NCBI GenBank assembly: GCA_003248315.1
Contig: QKWM01000004.1
Span: 3,717,001 to 3,781,000 of the forward strand
Reading direction: 5' to 3'
Origin: Streptomyces sp. SW4
Lineage (GTDB): Bacteria; Actinomycetota; Actinomycetes; Streptomycetales; Streptomycetaceae
DNA: 64,000 bases
In this document: one piece after another, positions 47,761-57,026 of the stretch
Position numbering within the stretch: position 1 is the stretch's first letter
How the letters are laid out: every line of letters begins with the position of its first letter
The notes under the pieces: generated by a model
Databases searched by the model: none
What the model saw: the letters and a program-made list of their open reading frames with translations, nothing else
What the model was told of the DNA's origin: nothing
Made by a program: the position numbers and the translations under genes

Positions 47761-48618
47761 CTACGGCAGGGTCAGGATCTCCGCGCCGGTGTCCGTCACC
47801 ACCAGCGTGTGCTCGAACTGGGCCGTCCGCTTGCGGTCCTTCGTCACGACCGTCCAGCCGTCGTCCCACATGTCGTACTCGTGGGTGCCCAGCGTCAGCA
47901 TCGGCTCGATCGTGAACGTCATCCCCGGCCGCATCACCGTCGTCGCGTGCGGGCTGTCGTAGTGCGGGATGATCAGGCCGGAGTGGAACGAGCTGTTGAT
48001 GCCGTGACCGGTGAAGTCCCGCACCACGCCGTAGCCGAAGCGCTTGGCGTAGGACTCGATGACCCGGCCGATGACGTTGATCTGCCGGCCCGGCCGGACG
48101 GCCTTGATGGCGCGGTTCAGCGCCTCCCGGGTGCGCTCGACCAGCAGCCGGCTCTCCTCGTCCACCTCGCCGACCAGGTAGGTGGCGTTGTTGTCGCCGT
48201 GCACACCGCCGATGTACGCCGTCACGTCCAGGTTGACGATGTCGCCGTCGCGCAGCACCGTCGAGTCCGGGATGCCGTGGCAGATCACCTCGTTGATCGA
48301 GGTGCACAGCGACTTGGGGAAGCCGCGGTAGCCCAGCGTCGAGGGGTAGGCGCCGTGGTCGCACATGTACTCGTGCGCCACCCGGTCCAGCTCGTCCGTG
48401 GTCACGCCGGGCGCGATGAGCTTCGCGGCCTCGGCCATCGCCCGCGCCGCGATCCGCCCGGCCACCCGCATCGCCTCGATCGTCTCGGGCGTCTGCACCT
48501 CCGGACCGGTGTACGGCGTGGGCGCCGGCTTGCCGACGTACTCGGGCCGGCGGATGTTTCCGGGTACGGAACGGGTGGGAGACAGCTCCCCTGGAACGAG
48601 CAGCGACTGGCCAGACAT
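47761..48618 (-). CDS. map: type I methionine aminopeptidase
   Basis: An intact 285-residue protein. Metal ligands are visible in 'GDIVNLDVTAYIGGVHGDNNATYLVG' (two Asp), 'DFTGHGINSSFHSG' (His), 'TFTIEPMLTLG' (Glu) and 'QFEHTLVV' (Glu). It removes the initiator Met from nascent proteins. The 30-residue N-terminal extension with 'RRPEYVGKPAP' is normal for actinobacterial paralogues. It starts at ATG 48618. Streptomyces carries more than one map gene; this one is not in the ribosomal-protein cluster, so it may be a secondary copy. Confidence 0.95.
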   Translation of the reverse strand: MSGQSLLVPGELSPTRSVPGNIRRPEYVGKPAPTPYTGPEVQTPETIEAMRVAGRIAARAMAEAAKLIAPGVTTDELDRVAHEYMCDHGAYPSTLGYRGFPKSLCTSINEVICHGIPDSTVLRDGDIVNLDVTAYIGGVHGDNNATYLVGEVDEESRLLVERTREALNRAIKAVRPGRQINVIGRVIESYAKRFGYGVVRDFTGHGINSSFHSGLIIPHYDSPHATTVMRPGMTFTIEPMLTLGTHEYDMWDDGWTVVTKDRKRTAQFEHTLVVTDTGAEILTLP

Positions 48619-48677
48619 GCCAGCGAGTCTAACCAGCGGGCATACGAGACCATGTTCCCTGGCGAAAGGAGCCGGTC

Positions 48678-48905
48678 ATGGCCCTGTTCAAGAAGCGCAC
48701 GGTCGGAAAGCCGGGCGAGTGGTACTACTGCCTGGAGCACCAGACGGTCGAGGAGGGCCCGGACTGCCCGGGCAAGGACCGCTTCGGCCCCTACGCCTCC
48801 CGCACGGAGGCCGAGCGCGCGATGGAGACCGCGCGCGAGCGCAATCTCCAGTGGGAGAACGACCCCAAGTGGCACGACGCGCCGGCGTCGCGGCCGGAGG
48901 ACTGA
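48678..48905 (+). CDS. small conserved hypothetical protein
   Basis: An intact 75-residue protein with 'GEWYYCLEHQTVEEGPDC' and 'YASRTEAERAMETARERN', a small alpha/beta layout reminiscent of SPOR-like or stress-type proteins. ATG 48678 follows GAAAGGAG. It is divergent from map. No function is assigned. Confidence 0.8.
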   Translation: MALFKKRTVGKPGEWYYCLEHQTVEEGPDCPGKDRFGPYASRTEAERAMETARERNLQWENDPKWHDAPASRPED

Positions 48906-49004
48906 CCCCTCACGGCCGGGCGGACGGGCGCGGGCGGTTCCCCGCGTCCCTGGAGAGGCACGTGGTGCTGATCCGCCTCCGGGGCGCGGGGAACCGCGCG
49001 ACAG

Positions 49005-49046
49005 CCACTCGGCGTCCGGCGACGGCCACTCGGCGTCCGGCGACGG
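49005..49046 (+). repeat. 21-bp tandem duplication
   Basis: CCACTCGGCGTCCGGCGACGG occurs twice in succession (49005-49025, 49026-49046) in the 215-base gap between the small gene at 48678 and the convergent gene at 49120. Nothing else was recognised in this gap. Confidence 0.9.
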
Positions 49047-49119
49047 CCACCGCGGCGGGCGGCCGCGCGCCACCACCCAGGTGACGCCGCGCGCTACCAC
49101 CTCGGTGGCGGCGACGCCG

Positions 49120-49690
49120 TCAGATGGTCCGCCAGTCGGGACAGCCGGTCCCTGAGGCGCCCCCGCCCCGCGGCAGCGGCCCGTTCTCCCCGGCCGCCGC
49201 GCTCACCAGGTGCTGCACGGTGTCGAGGTCCAGCTCCGCCCCCTCCGGCACGGCCAGCGCCTCGTGCGCCATCGACGTCAGCTCCCGCTCACCCGTGCCC
49301 AGCGTCAGGACGGTCGCCCCCGCCCGCCGCACGTCGTGCACCCGCTCCAGCAGCGCGGCCCCGGCAGGTCCGGCGCCACCACGAGCAGCGTCTCGCCGCG
49401 CCCGGCCGCCGCCAGCCGGCCCGGCCCCACGGCCAGATGCGCGGGATCCGACGGCCGCGCCCCGTGCCGCACCAGCGTCGGGGCCAGCTCCGGCGTCCCC
49501 GACCAGGCGGCCTCGTCCACCAGGTGCGCGGCCAGATGCCAGGGCTCGTACTCCTCCGTGCCCACCAGCAGCAGCCCGCCGCGGTGCGAGACGACCGACC
49601 CCCGCAGCGCCCCCGCGAATCTCCGGGTGGCCCCAGCCACTCCGTCCCGGCGAGCACTTCCCGCAGCAGCGCGACCCGTACGGCGTCCAT
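49120..49690 (-). CDS. hypothetical protein (frameshifted)
   Basis: About 190 residues from ATG 49690 after rejoining near 49635 and 49365. 'MDAVRVALLREVLAGTEW', 'GGLLLVGTEEYEPWHLAAHLVDEAAW', 'GETLLVVAPDLPG' and 'GATVLTLGTGERELTSMAHEALAVP' suggest an alpha/beta fold that could bind a small molecule or phosphate; the alternation is reminiscent of SIS-type sugar-binding domains, but this is a guess. No catalytic residues can be named. Confidence 0.7.
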
Positions 49691-49855
49691 GAGGCCGCAT
49701 CCTGCCCCACGCACCCCGCGCGGACCCGGCGTTCCCGGGAAATCCCCCGACCCGGCGACGGCACCGGCGCGGCCCCGGGACGGCCCCGCAACCGTCTTCG
49801 GGCGGGGGCGGGGACGGTGCGGAACGCCCCGCCGGACGCACGTAGAGTCGTGGCC

Positions 49856-50571
49856 ATGACCTCTTCCGACAGTGCCGCACAGGGCGCTCAGAAAGCCCCG
49901 CCAAGGACCCCTGGGACCTGCCCGACGTCTCCGGGCTCGTCGTCGGCGTGCTCGGCGGGACCGGACCGCAGGGCAAGGGCCTCGCCTACCGGTTCGCCAA
50001 GGCCGGCCAGAAGGTGATCATCGGCTCCCGGGCCGCCGAACGCGCACGGGCCGCCGCCGGGGAACTCGGCCACGGCGTCGAGGGCGCCGACAACGCCGAG
50101 ACCGCCCGCCGCAGCGACGTCGTCATCGTCGCCGTGCCCTGGGAGGGACACGGCGAGACCCTCGCCGCCCTGCGCGAGGACCTGGCCGGCAAGCTCGTCG
50201 TCGACTGCGTCAACCCCCTCGGCTTCGACAAGAAGGGCGCCTACGCGCTCAAGCCCGAGGAGGGCAGCGCCGCCGAGCAGGCCGCCGCCCTGCTGCCGGA
50301 CAGCCGGGTCACCGCCGCCTTCCACCACCTGTCGGCCGTCCTCCTCCAGGACCCGGAGATCGAGGAGATCGACACCGACGTGATGGTGCTCGGCGAGGCC
50401 CGCGCCGACGTGGAGATCGTGCAGGCGCTGGCCGGCCGCATCCCCGGCATGCGCGGCATCTTCGCCGGGCGGCTGCGCAACGCCCACCAGGTCGAGTCGC
50501 TGGTCGCCAACCTGATCTCCGTCAACCGCCGCTACAAGGCCCACGCCGGGCTCCGCGTCACGGACGTCTGA
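49856..50571 (+). CDS. npdG: F420-dependent NADP oxidoreductase (frameshifted near the start)
   Basis: About 238 residues. 'VVGVLGGTGPQGKGLAYRFAKAG' is the NADP-binding Rossmann motif of NpdG, followed by 'KVIIGSRAAERARAAA', 'VVIVAVPWEGHGETLAAL', 'VVDCVNPLGFDKKG' and 'RVTAAFHHLSAVLL', all typical of the family. It transfers hydride between F420 and NADP. One base is missing in a C run near 49900, between the N-terminal tail and the Rossmann domain. It starts at ATG 49856. Confidence 0.92.
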
Positions 50572-50632
50572 GGCGATGGGGACACTGGGGGTGCAGCAGT
50601 ACCCGCACGTGTCCCCGACAGGAGCCCGCCCC

Positions 50633-50824
50633 ATGCCCCGCCTCGCCCTCTACGCCCTGACCGTCTGCGTCCTCGCCGTGGCCGCGGCCGTCGTCTCCTT
50701 CGTGCGGGACAGCGTGCTCATGGGCGTCGTCTGGGTGCTGATGGCGGGCGTGTCGTCCAACATGTGCTGGTACTACGTCAAGCGCGCCAAGGACGCCCGC
50801 CGCGCCTCCTCCGTCACGGGCTGA
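50633..50824 (+). CDS. small two-segment membrane protein
   Basis: An intact 63-residue protein with GGAG before ATG 50633. Two hydrophobic stretches ('LALYALTVCVLAVAAAVVSFV' less the first residue, and 'VLMGVVWVLMAGVSSNM') are joined by a short loop, ending in a basic tail. Function is unknown. Its 3' end overlaps the convergent site-2 protease gene by 11 bases. Confidence 0.75.
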   Translation: MPRLALYALTVCVLAVAAAVVSFVRDSVLMGVVWVLMAGVSSNMCWYYVKRAKDARRASSVTG

Positions 50825-51611
50825 CCGCGCAGATCTCGGCCGTCTGCCAGAAGCGGTACAGCTCGAAGCCGCACGCGGTGTCGAACTCGTCGATGCCGAG
50901 GCCGCGCAGGATCGCGTCGATCACGTCGAAGAACACGCCGTTGACCGCCGGGATCCACAGCAGCGCGAACACGATCAGCAGCCCGAACGGCGCCAGCGGC
51001 TCCAGCTGCCGCCGCACGTGGTACGACAGCCAGGGCTCGATCACGCCGTAGCCGTCCAGGCCCGGCACCGGCAGGAAGTTCAGGATCGACGCCGTGACCT
51101 GGAGCAGCGCGAGGAACGCCAGCGCCAGCCGGAAGTCGCGCGGCACACCGTCCAGCGCGTCGAGCCAGAACGGGGCCGTGCACACGAGGGCGAACAGCAC
51201 GTTCGTCAGCGGGCCCGCCGCCGAGATCAGACTGTGCTTCCAGCGGCCCCGGATCCGCCCGCGCTCGATGAACACGGCACCGCCCGGAAGCCCGATACCG
51301 CCCATGATCACGAAGAGCACGGGGAGCACGATGCTCAGCAGGGCGTGCGTGTACTTCACCGGGTTCAGCGTGAGGTAGCCCTTCGCACCGACCGAGATGT
51401 CCCCGCTGTGCAGCGCGGTGCGGGCGTGCGCGTACTCGTGCAGGCACAGGGACACGATCCACGCGGCCGTCACGAACAGGAACACCGCCAGCCCCGGCTG
51501 CTCGGCGAAACCGGTCCAGGTGGCCCACCCGGTGACCGCGGCGACGGCCGCGATCCCCAGAAACACAGGACTGACCTTCCGGTCACCGGAACGTACGGGG
51601 GCGGTGGTCAT
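50814..51611 (-). CDS. site-2 protease family membrane metalloprotease
   Basis: An intact 265-residue protein with about six membrane segments. 'IVSLCLHEYAHARTAL' contains the H-E-x-x-H zinc site, and 'LNFLPVPGLDGYGVIEPWL' supplies the third ligand (Asp of the P-x-x-D-G motif). It starts at ATG 51611 (GAGGAG). Such proteases cut membrane-embedded substrates, for example anti-sigma factors. No anti-sigma gene is adjacent. Confidence 0.9.
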   Translation of the reverse strand: MTTAPVRSGDRKVSPVFLGIAAVAAVTGWATWTGFAEQPGLAVFLFVTAAWIVSLCLHEYAHARTALHSGDISVGAKGYLTLNPVKYTHALLSIVLPVLFVIMGGIGLPGGAVFIERGRIRGRWKHSLISAAGPLTNVLFALVCTAPFWLDALDGVPRDFRLALAFLALLQVTASILNFLPVPGLDGYGVIEPWLSYHVRRQLEPLAPFGLLIVFALLWIPAVNGVFFDVIDAILRGLGIDEFDTACGFELYRFWQTAEICAVSP

Positions 51612-51795
51612 GGGGCTCCTCTTCGGTGGACGGTGGGGCAGGTTCGGTGGACGGTGGCACAGGCCCGGCCCGGGAGCCCGGCTGAATGACAGGATCCTGC
51701 AGTTCCGGCTTCCGCATGTGGACGCTGCCGCGGCCCGAGGCGCCCCCATGGTGCCATCGGGAGCGGCGGACAGCCGAGGGCGGACGGAGGAGACC

Positions 51796-53273
51796 GTGGG
51801 AGGCGACCCGGACGTGACGATCGTCGGCACCGGTCCGAACGGTCTGGCAGCGGGGGTGACGCTGGCTCGGGCCGGATTGCGAGTCGCCCTCTATGAGCAG
51901 GCACGGAGCATCGGAGGCGGACTGCGAGAGGCATACCTCTTCGACAGGGACATTTCCCACGACCTCTGCGCCGCGGTACATCCCATGGCCGTCGCCTCCC
52001 CTTCTTCCGTGCCTTCGACCTGGGGGCGCGTGGCCTCGACGCCCCGGCTCCGGAGGTCAGCTACGCCCATCCGCTCGACGACGGGAGAGCCGCACTGGCA
52101 TTTCGCAGCCTGGAGGAGACCTGCGCGGGCCTGGGACGGGACGGGCCGCGCTGGCGGCGGCTGATGGGGCCGCTGCTGCGGCACAGCGACGGTGTGGTGG
52201 ACATGGTGATGTCCGACCAGCGAGCGGTGCCCACGGACCTCGTCGCCGCCTCCCATTTCGCCCGCCGAGCACTCGTGCACGGCACCCGCCTGGCGCAGAG
52301 CGTCTTCCGTACCGAGGAGGCGCGTGCCCTGCTGACCGGCGTGGCAGCCCATGCCGTGGGGCCGCTGCCGAGTCCGGCGTGGAGCGGTGGCGCTGCTGCT
52401 CGGGCATCTCGCCCACCGGGGCGGCTGGCCGGTCCTGCGTGGTGGCAGTGCCCGCCTGGCCGAGGTTCTGGCCGAGGACATCAGGGCACACGGCGGGGTG
52501 TTCCACACCGGCCGACGCATCGACGATCTGCGTGAACTGGGCAGGCCGAAGGCGGTGTTGCTGGACGTGTCACCCAAGGGCCTGGCACGCCTCGCGCACG
52601 GCCTGCCGGCCGGGTACCGGCGCAAGCTGGCCCGCTTCCGGTACGGCCCCGGTGCGGCGAAGGCCGATTTCCTCGTCAGCGAGCCCATACCCTGGGCCAA
52701 CCCTGAGGTCGGCATGGCCGGCACGGTGCACCTGGGGGTACTCAGGCGCAGATCTGGGCGCAGGAAACCGGTACCTCGCGGGGTCGGGGCACGGGTGAGC
52801 CGTTCGTGCTCGTCGTCGATCCGGCCGTCGTCGATCCCGGGCGCGCCAGACCCGGGAAACGGCCGGTATGGGCGTATGCCCACGTGCCGAACGGTGACAA
52901 CCGGGCCCCCGCGGACCTGATCCGCCAGCGGATCGAGCAGTACGCGCCTGGCTTCTCGGACACCCTCCTCGCGCAACGCGGCATCAGCGCTCACGACTAC
53001 GAGGCACACAACCCGAACTACGTCGGCGGTGATATCGGGGCCGGAGCGGTGACGCTCAGGCAGAGCATTCTGCGCCCCACAGCGCGGCTGGACCCCTACA
53101 CCACCCCGCTGCCCGGCATCTACCTGTGCTCGGCGTCCACACCGCCGGGGCCCGGTGTTCACGGCATGGCCGGCCATCTCGCGGCTCGCTCCGCATTGCG
53201 CCGAGAATTCGGCATCCACGACGCACCTTCGCTCGCGCCGACCGGAATTTCGGGACCGGAAAGACGTCCGTGA
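51796..53273 (+). CDS. FAD-dependent phytoene-desaturase-like oxidoreductase (frameshifted)
   Basis: About 490 residues from GTG 51796 (GGAGGAG upstream). 'VTIVGTGPNGLAAGVTLARAG' is the FAD-binding motif, 'LYEQARSIGGGLREA' the second dinucleotide contact, and the C-terminus 'GIYLCSASTPPGPGVHGMAGHLAARSAL' is typical of CrtI-like/NAD(P)-FAD oxidoreductases. Breaks near 51995, 52375 and 52735. Substrate unknown; no carotenoid genes nearby. It lies 187 bases upstream of the secreted-protein operon in the same direction. Confidence 0.87.
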
Positions 53274-53459
53274 TTCAAGCGCTGGCAGGAAGTTGTCGAG
53301 GGTTTTCCGTTTGCTGAAGCTCCCGTACCCAACAGGGCTCTTCGGTGATGGAATGATTTTCCGTGACGGTGACTGCTGTCCGGTCGGCACGGGTGAGGAA
53401 TCGCCCGGGCTTGGACGGAGGAATTCACTGGCGCATGGAAAGCCAATCAGGGGAGCAGG

Positions 53460-53842
53460 ATGGAGAAGGGTATCGCTGCGGCCGGGCTCGTGCTCGGAGC
53501 AGCTGCGATGGTCGTGACCACGCAGGGGCTGCGCAGGCACAGCCCGTCGTGCCGGCGAAGCCGGCGGTGCAGCAGGCCGCCGCCGATGACGACGCGCGAC
53601 CGGCCGCTCTCGGTGGTCTGGTGAAGGCGGCGGGCAAGGCCGTGGGCAAGGCCGCGACGAAGGCCGGCAAGGCAGCCAAGAGCGCGGCCGAGAAGGGTTA
53701 CGTCCACGCCAAGGCGGCGGGTAGCACCAGGGCAGTCCGTAACCAGGTGGGCAACGTGGTCCGGATAGCCAGCCTGGGCGGTGCTCCCGCCAAGGCCGAC
53801 GCCCGTCAGGTCGAGTCCGTGGAATCGGTTTTCGACAAGTGA
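53460..53842 (+). CDS. small secreted Lys/Ala-rich protein (frameshifted), first gene of a three-gene operon
   Basis: About 127 residues from ATG 53460 behind GGGGAGCAGG. The signal peptide 'GIAAAGLVLGAAAMVVTTQGAAQAQ' minus its first residues ends at an AQA-type cleavage site; a lost base near 53525 separates it from the mature part. The mature region is short, positively charged and repetitive ('LVKAAGKAVGKAATKAGKAAK'), predicted amphipathic helix, followed by 'STRAVRNQVGNVVRIASLGG'. It could act on membranes or be a precursor peptide; this is inference. Its stop overlaps the GTG of the DUF5819 gene (GTGA). Confidence 0.7.
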
Positions 53843-54477
53843 GGGACCACCCTGTGGCCAGGAGGGCGGCGCTGCTGGTCGGTGCTGCCCTCCTGGGCGT
53901 CTACTTCGCGCTGGCCGCCTTCACTCAGGCGCCACTGAGCCCGGCGAAGATCCGCTACGGCGACCAGGCCGAAAGCGCCCTCAGTCCCTATTTCTCACAG
54001 GACTGGCTTCTTTTCGCCCCTGAGCCACTGGCCGATGACCGCGGTATTCTCGCTCGGGTCTCCTGTTCCGACGGAACCCGGACCCCCTTCTATGACGTGA
54101 CCAACCCCTATATCGAACGCACGCAGAACGACCGCTTTTTCCCCTCGCGTATGTCCCGGCTCGTCTCGGGCGGACTCCAGGCCATGGAGAACAGTGATCC
54201 GTTCCTGAACCGGCTGCGGCGCCAGGAAGCCGAGCGTGACAAGCCTGTGCTGCCGCCGCTTCCCTTCGAGGAACGCAGCCGCGAGAGCGCTGTGCGATTC
54301 CTGGCACGATACTCCCTCACACAGATGCCGGGCGTATGCGAAGGTCACCCGGAGAAGGTGCAGGTACGGCTGTACGTGCACGAGTTCCGTCCGTGGTCCA
54401 AGCGCAACGACCCCAAGGCCGAAGAACCCGTCCATGTGGAGGACTTGGCGTGGCTGACGGCAGGTGAGCTGCGTTGA
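53839..54477 (+). CDS. DUF5819 family single-pass membrane protein
   Basis: An intact 212-residue protein. Start GTG 53839 overlaps the preceding stop. One N-terminal membrane segment ('AALLVGAALLGVYFALAAF') is followed by an extracytoplasmic domain with the family signature 'YFSQDWLLFAPEPLADDRGIL' (first residues of it) and 'PGVCEGHPEKVQVRLYVHEFRPW'. DUF5819 proteins are usually encoded beside HTTM membrane proteins, as here (coupled TTG start). Function is not established. Confidence 0.85.
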   Translation: MRDHPVARRAALLVGAALLGVYFALAAFTQAPLSPAKIRYGDQAESALSPYFSQDWLLFAPEPLADDRGILARVSCSDGTRTPFYDVTNPYIERTQNDRFFPSRMSRLVSGGLQAMENSDPFLNRLRRQEAERDKPVLPPLPFEERSRESAVRFLARYSLTQMPGVCEGHPEKVQVRLYVHEFRPWSKRNDPKAEEPVHVEDLAWLTAGELR

Positions 54478-55571
54478 CCAGCCGAAGCGTACGCGTGACC
54501 ACGCTGTTGGACCGTCTCAGCGCTTCGCCTGTCGCCGTGACAGGTGTGTCGGGCACACGTGCCCTCCTGGGTTTCGTCGGCTTCATGTTCTATGCCAGTC
54601 ATTACGGCGAGCGCAGCTATCTGTTCGGTCCGCACGGCGTGTACCGATGGCAGGAATTCCTCGACGGCCTGAGGGAGAACTCCACATTCAGCCTCTACGC
54701 GCTCAGCACGTCTCCGGCCTGGTTCGAGTTCGTCTTCCACCTGGGCATGCTCGCGGCCCTGGCGGTCACTCTCGGCATCGGAGGTCGCCTCGTCCTCGCC
54801 GTGCACTGGGTTTTCCTGTGGTCGGCGTACCAGCGCATCCCTCTGATCCTCGACGGAGGCGACAACCTGGCCTACATCGTCCTGCCGATGCTGATGCTCA
54901 CGCGCTGTTACGACAGGTTCTCCGTCCCCACAGGTCTCGTCAGGAGATGGGCCGAGCGCATACCCGGGGCACTGCGCGCGATATCGCCTGCGCTGCACAA
55001 CGTGGGAGTCGCCGCCGTAGCCGGGCAGATCTGCCTGGTGTACGTCGTCAGCGGGCTGTACAAGGTCCAGGGCAGGATGTGGCAGGACGGTACGGCGCTC
55101 TTCTACGTACTGCGCATCCCCGAGTTCGAGTGGCCGGGTGTTTCCCGCCTGCTGTACGAGAACGACCTTCTGGTCGTGGCGGGCACATATGCGGTCACCC
55201 TCTTGATGGTCTACTTCCCACTCGGCGTCCTGGTGCCGAGTCTGCGTCCATGGGCCGCTCTGGGTTCCATAGGTCTGCATGTGTCCATCGCGCTGCTCAT
55301 GGGCCTGACCGGTTTCGCGCTGACCATGGTGGCCTGTGACCTGATTTTTCTCAGCAAGGGAGTGGAGTCGGGCGTGCGCCGAGCGCGGGAATCCGGGCGA
55401 CGGCTGAGCCGTCTCGTACGCCGGCGACCGGGGTGGCCGGAAAACGTCTCAACACCCGGTGCCGCCGAACACAATGGCGAAATCGAGACCTCGACCTGTG
55501 ATGACGAGAAGGTGGAATCGACACGTGGCAGCAGCGGACACGCCGAACGAGGGACCGCTCAGGCGGTCTGA
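54474..55571 (+). CDS. HTTM-domain membrane protein (vitamin K gamma-carboxylase-like fold)
   Basis: An intact 365-residue protein with several membrane segments. TTG 54474 overlaps the DUF5819 stop (TTGA). 'RALLGFVGFMFYASHY', 'YLFGPHGVYRWQEF', 'LHLGMLAAL'-type helix ('FHLGMLAALAVTLGIG'), 'WVFLWSAYQRIPLILDGGDNL' and 'VSGLYKVQGRMWQDGTALFY' are typical of HTTM proteins, which share ancestry with gamma-glutamyl carboxylase; most bacterial members lack proof of carboxylase activity. The C-terminal 60 residues are a charged cytoplasmic tail. It could modify or export the small secreted protein of the same operon, by inference from coupling alone. Confidence 0.85.
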   Translation: MTSRSVRVTTLLDRLSASPVAVTGVSGTRALLGFVGFMFYASHYGERSYLFGPHGVYRWQEFLDGLRENSTFSLYALSTSPAWFEFVFHLGMLAALAVTLGIGGRLVLAVHWVFLWSAYQRIPLILDGGDNLAYIVLPMLMLTRCYDRFSVPTGLVRRWAERIPGALRAISPALHNVGVAAVAGQICLVYVVSGLYKVQGRMWQDGTALFYVLRIPEFEWPGVSRLLYENDLLVVAGTYAVTLLMVYFPLGVLVPSLRPWAALGSIGLHVSIALLMGLTGFALTMVACDLIFLSKGVESGVRRARESGRRLSRLVRRRPGWPENVSTPGAAEHNGEIETSTCDDEKVESTRGSSGHAERGTAQAV

Positions 55572-55592
55572 CGAGGTCCCGGGGACGGTGCC

Positions 55593-56098
55593 ATGGTCGG
55601 GCTCTTCTGGATCGACCGGAGCGGCTGCTGGCTCGGTGCCCCGCCCGGCTCCAGCGGGACGGGTGTCCGGCTGACGGACGAGGGGCTGACACCGGTGGGC
55701 GCCCCCGCGGCGGTGCAGCTGGAATGGGCGGATGTGCAGGGGCTGACGGTGCCCGACGCTCCGGCCCGCTCGGGGTTCCGGCGGGGCTGGCCACGGCGAT
55801 GAGTCTGGCGACGACGATGGTGGGGTGGGGCGGGCCGGACAGCGGTCACCTCATGACCGTGCGGGTCACGCACGGTGACGCCGTCAGCGAGTACGAGGTG
55901 CTGTCGGCTGCCGCACCCGCCTACACGCAGGAGGAGGTCCAGCTCTCCCATCGGCTGCTCGGGCGATTCGTCACGGGTGAGGCGAGTCCGTCGGCGCTCG
56001 TCGGGTGGTGGCGTTCCACCGGTCGCCGCTCAACTCCCGGTGCGGCAGAGCGAGAAGAAGTCCTTGCGCAGCTCCTGGCCGGGCGGATCGCGACATGA
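55593..56098 (+). CDS. hypothetical protein coupled to a serine hydrolase (frameshifted)
   Basis: About 168 residues from ATG 55593 with one break near 55795. 'VGLFWIDRSGCWLGAPPG', 'VQLEWADVQGLTVPDAP', then 'HLMTVRVTHGDAVSEYEVL' and 'LSHRLLGRFVTGEASPSALVGWW'. Beta-rich first half, helical end. The family is unrecognised. Its stop overlaps the ATG of the next gene, so the two are probably co-translated. Confidence 0.65.
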
Positions 56099-56981
56099 GC
56101 CCGCTGTTGCGACGCCGCGCCGTTCCGACGTGCGTCCTGCGCCCGGGACGGGAACCCCGCCTGACGAACGGCCACGCCGAGGACCGGTTCGTCGAGATCG
56201 GCTCACTCACCAAGGTGCTCACCGGGACGGCCCTGGTCCGCATGGAGTCGGCGGGCGTGCTGGACGCCGACGACCCGGTGGAGCGCTGGCTGCCCGCCGC
56301 GCCCGCGTCCGGCATCACCCTGCGGCATCTGATGGAGCACACCTCGGGCCTGCCCCGAACACCTCCGGGGACCAGAGGCCTCAGCCGCGACCCCTACCTG
56401 GCGTTCACCCCGCAGTCGCTCTCCGAGTCGCTCACCGGACTGGACCGTCTCGCCGTGCGCCCTGCGGGGCAGCGAGAGGAGTACTCGAACTTCGGGTACG
56501 CCGTCCTGGGTGCGGCCCTCGCCTCCGCAGCAGGGCAGACGTATCCGGAACTGCTGAGGTCCCACGTCCTGGACCCTCTGGGGATCGCCGACGAGGTGGT
56601 CGTGGAGCCGCCGGCCGGCCGGTCCCTGCGGGCGCGAGGCCGGTTCGGCGGCCGGCGGAGCGCCTGGACCATGAGCGGCGCCATCCTGCCGGCCGGTGGC
56701 CTGTGGGCCACCCCCGCGCCCTGGCCACCCTGGTGAGCGGTCTGCTCGTGGAGAAGAGGCTCGGCGCTCCCTCGCCCGCCTGGCAGGCGGCCGGCCGACT
56801 GCTGTGGCACAACGGCGCCACGCGAGACGCCTCCGTCTTCGCCGGAGCGTTCACCGACACCGGGGACTGGGTCGTGGTGCACCGGCTCGGAGGCTCACCG
56901 GACGGCACGGACGCACTCGGCGTCGACATCCTCGCGGAAGGACGGCCCACAGCCTCCGGCACGAGCGAGGCCGCGTCCTGA
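56095..56981 (+). CDS. class C beta-lactamase-like serine hydrolase (frameshifted)
   Basis: About 295 residues from ATG 56095. Motifs: 'FVEIGSLTKVLTGTAL' (S-x-x-K), 'LRHLMEHTSGLPR' and 'EEYSNFGYAVLGAAL' (Y-S-N). One base is missing near 56715; the rest ('RALATLVSGLLVEKRL', 'WVVVHRLGGSPDG') continues to 56981. There is no signal peptide in the chosen frame, so it is probably cytoplasmic or misses a start upstream. It is a likely esterase or peptidase. A perfect terminator follows directly. Confidence 0.85.
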
Positions 56982-56982
56982 C

Positions 56983-57019
56983 CGGTCCCGGAGAGCGACG
57001 CACGTGCTCTCCGGGACCG
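56983..57019. terminator. bidirectional terminator between convergent genes
   Basis: CGGTCCCGGAGAGC (56983-56996) and GCTCTCCGGGACCG (57006-57019) form a perfect 14-bp stem with a 9-base loop, placed between the stops of the serine hydrolase and the regulator. Confidence 0.9.
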
Positions 57020-57026
57020 TCGCCTT

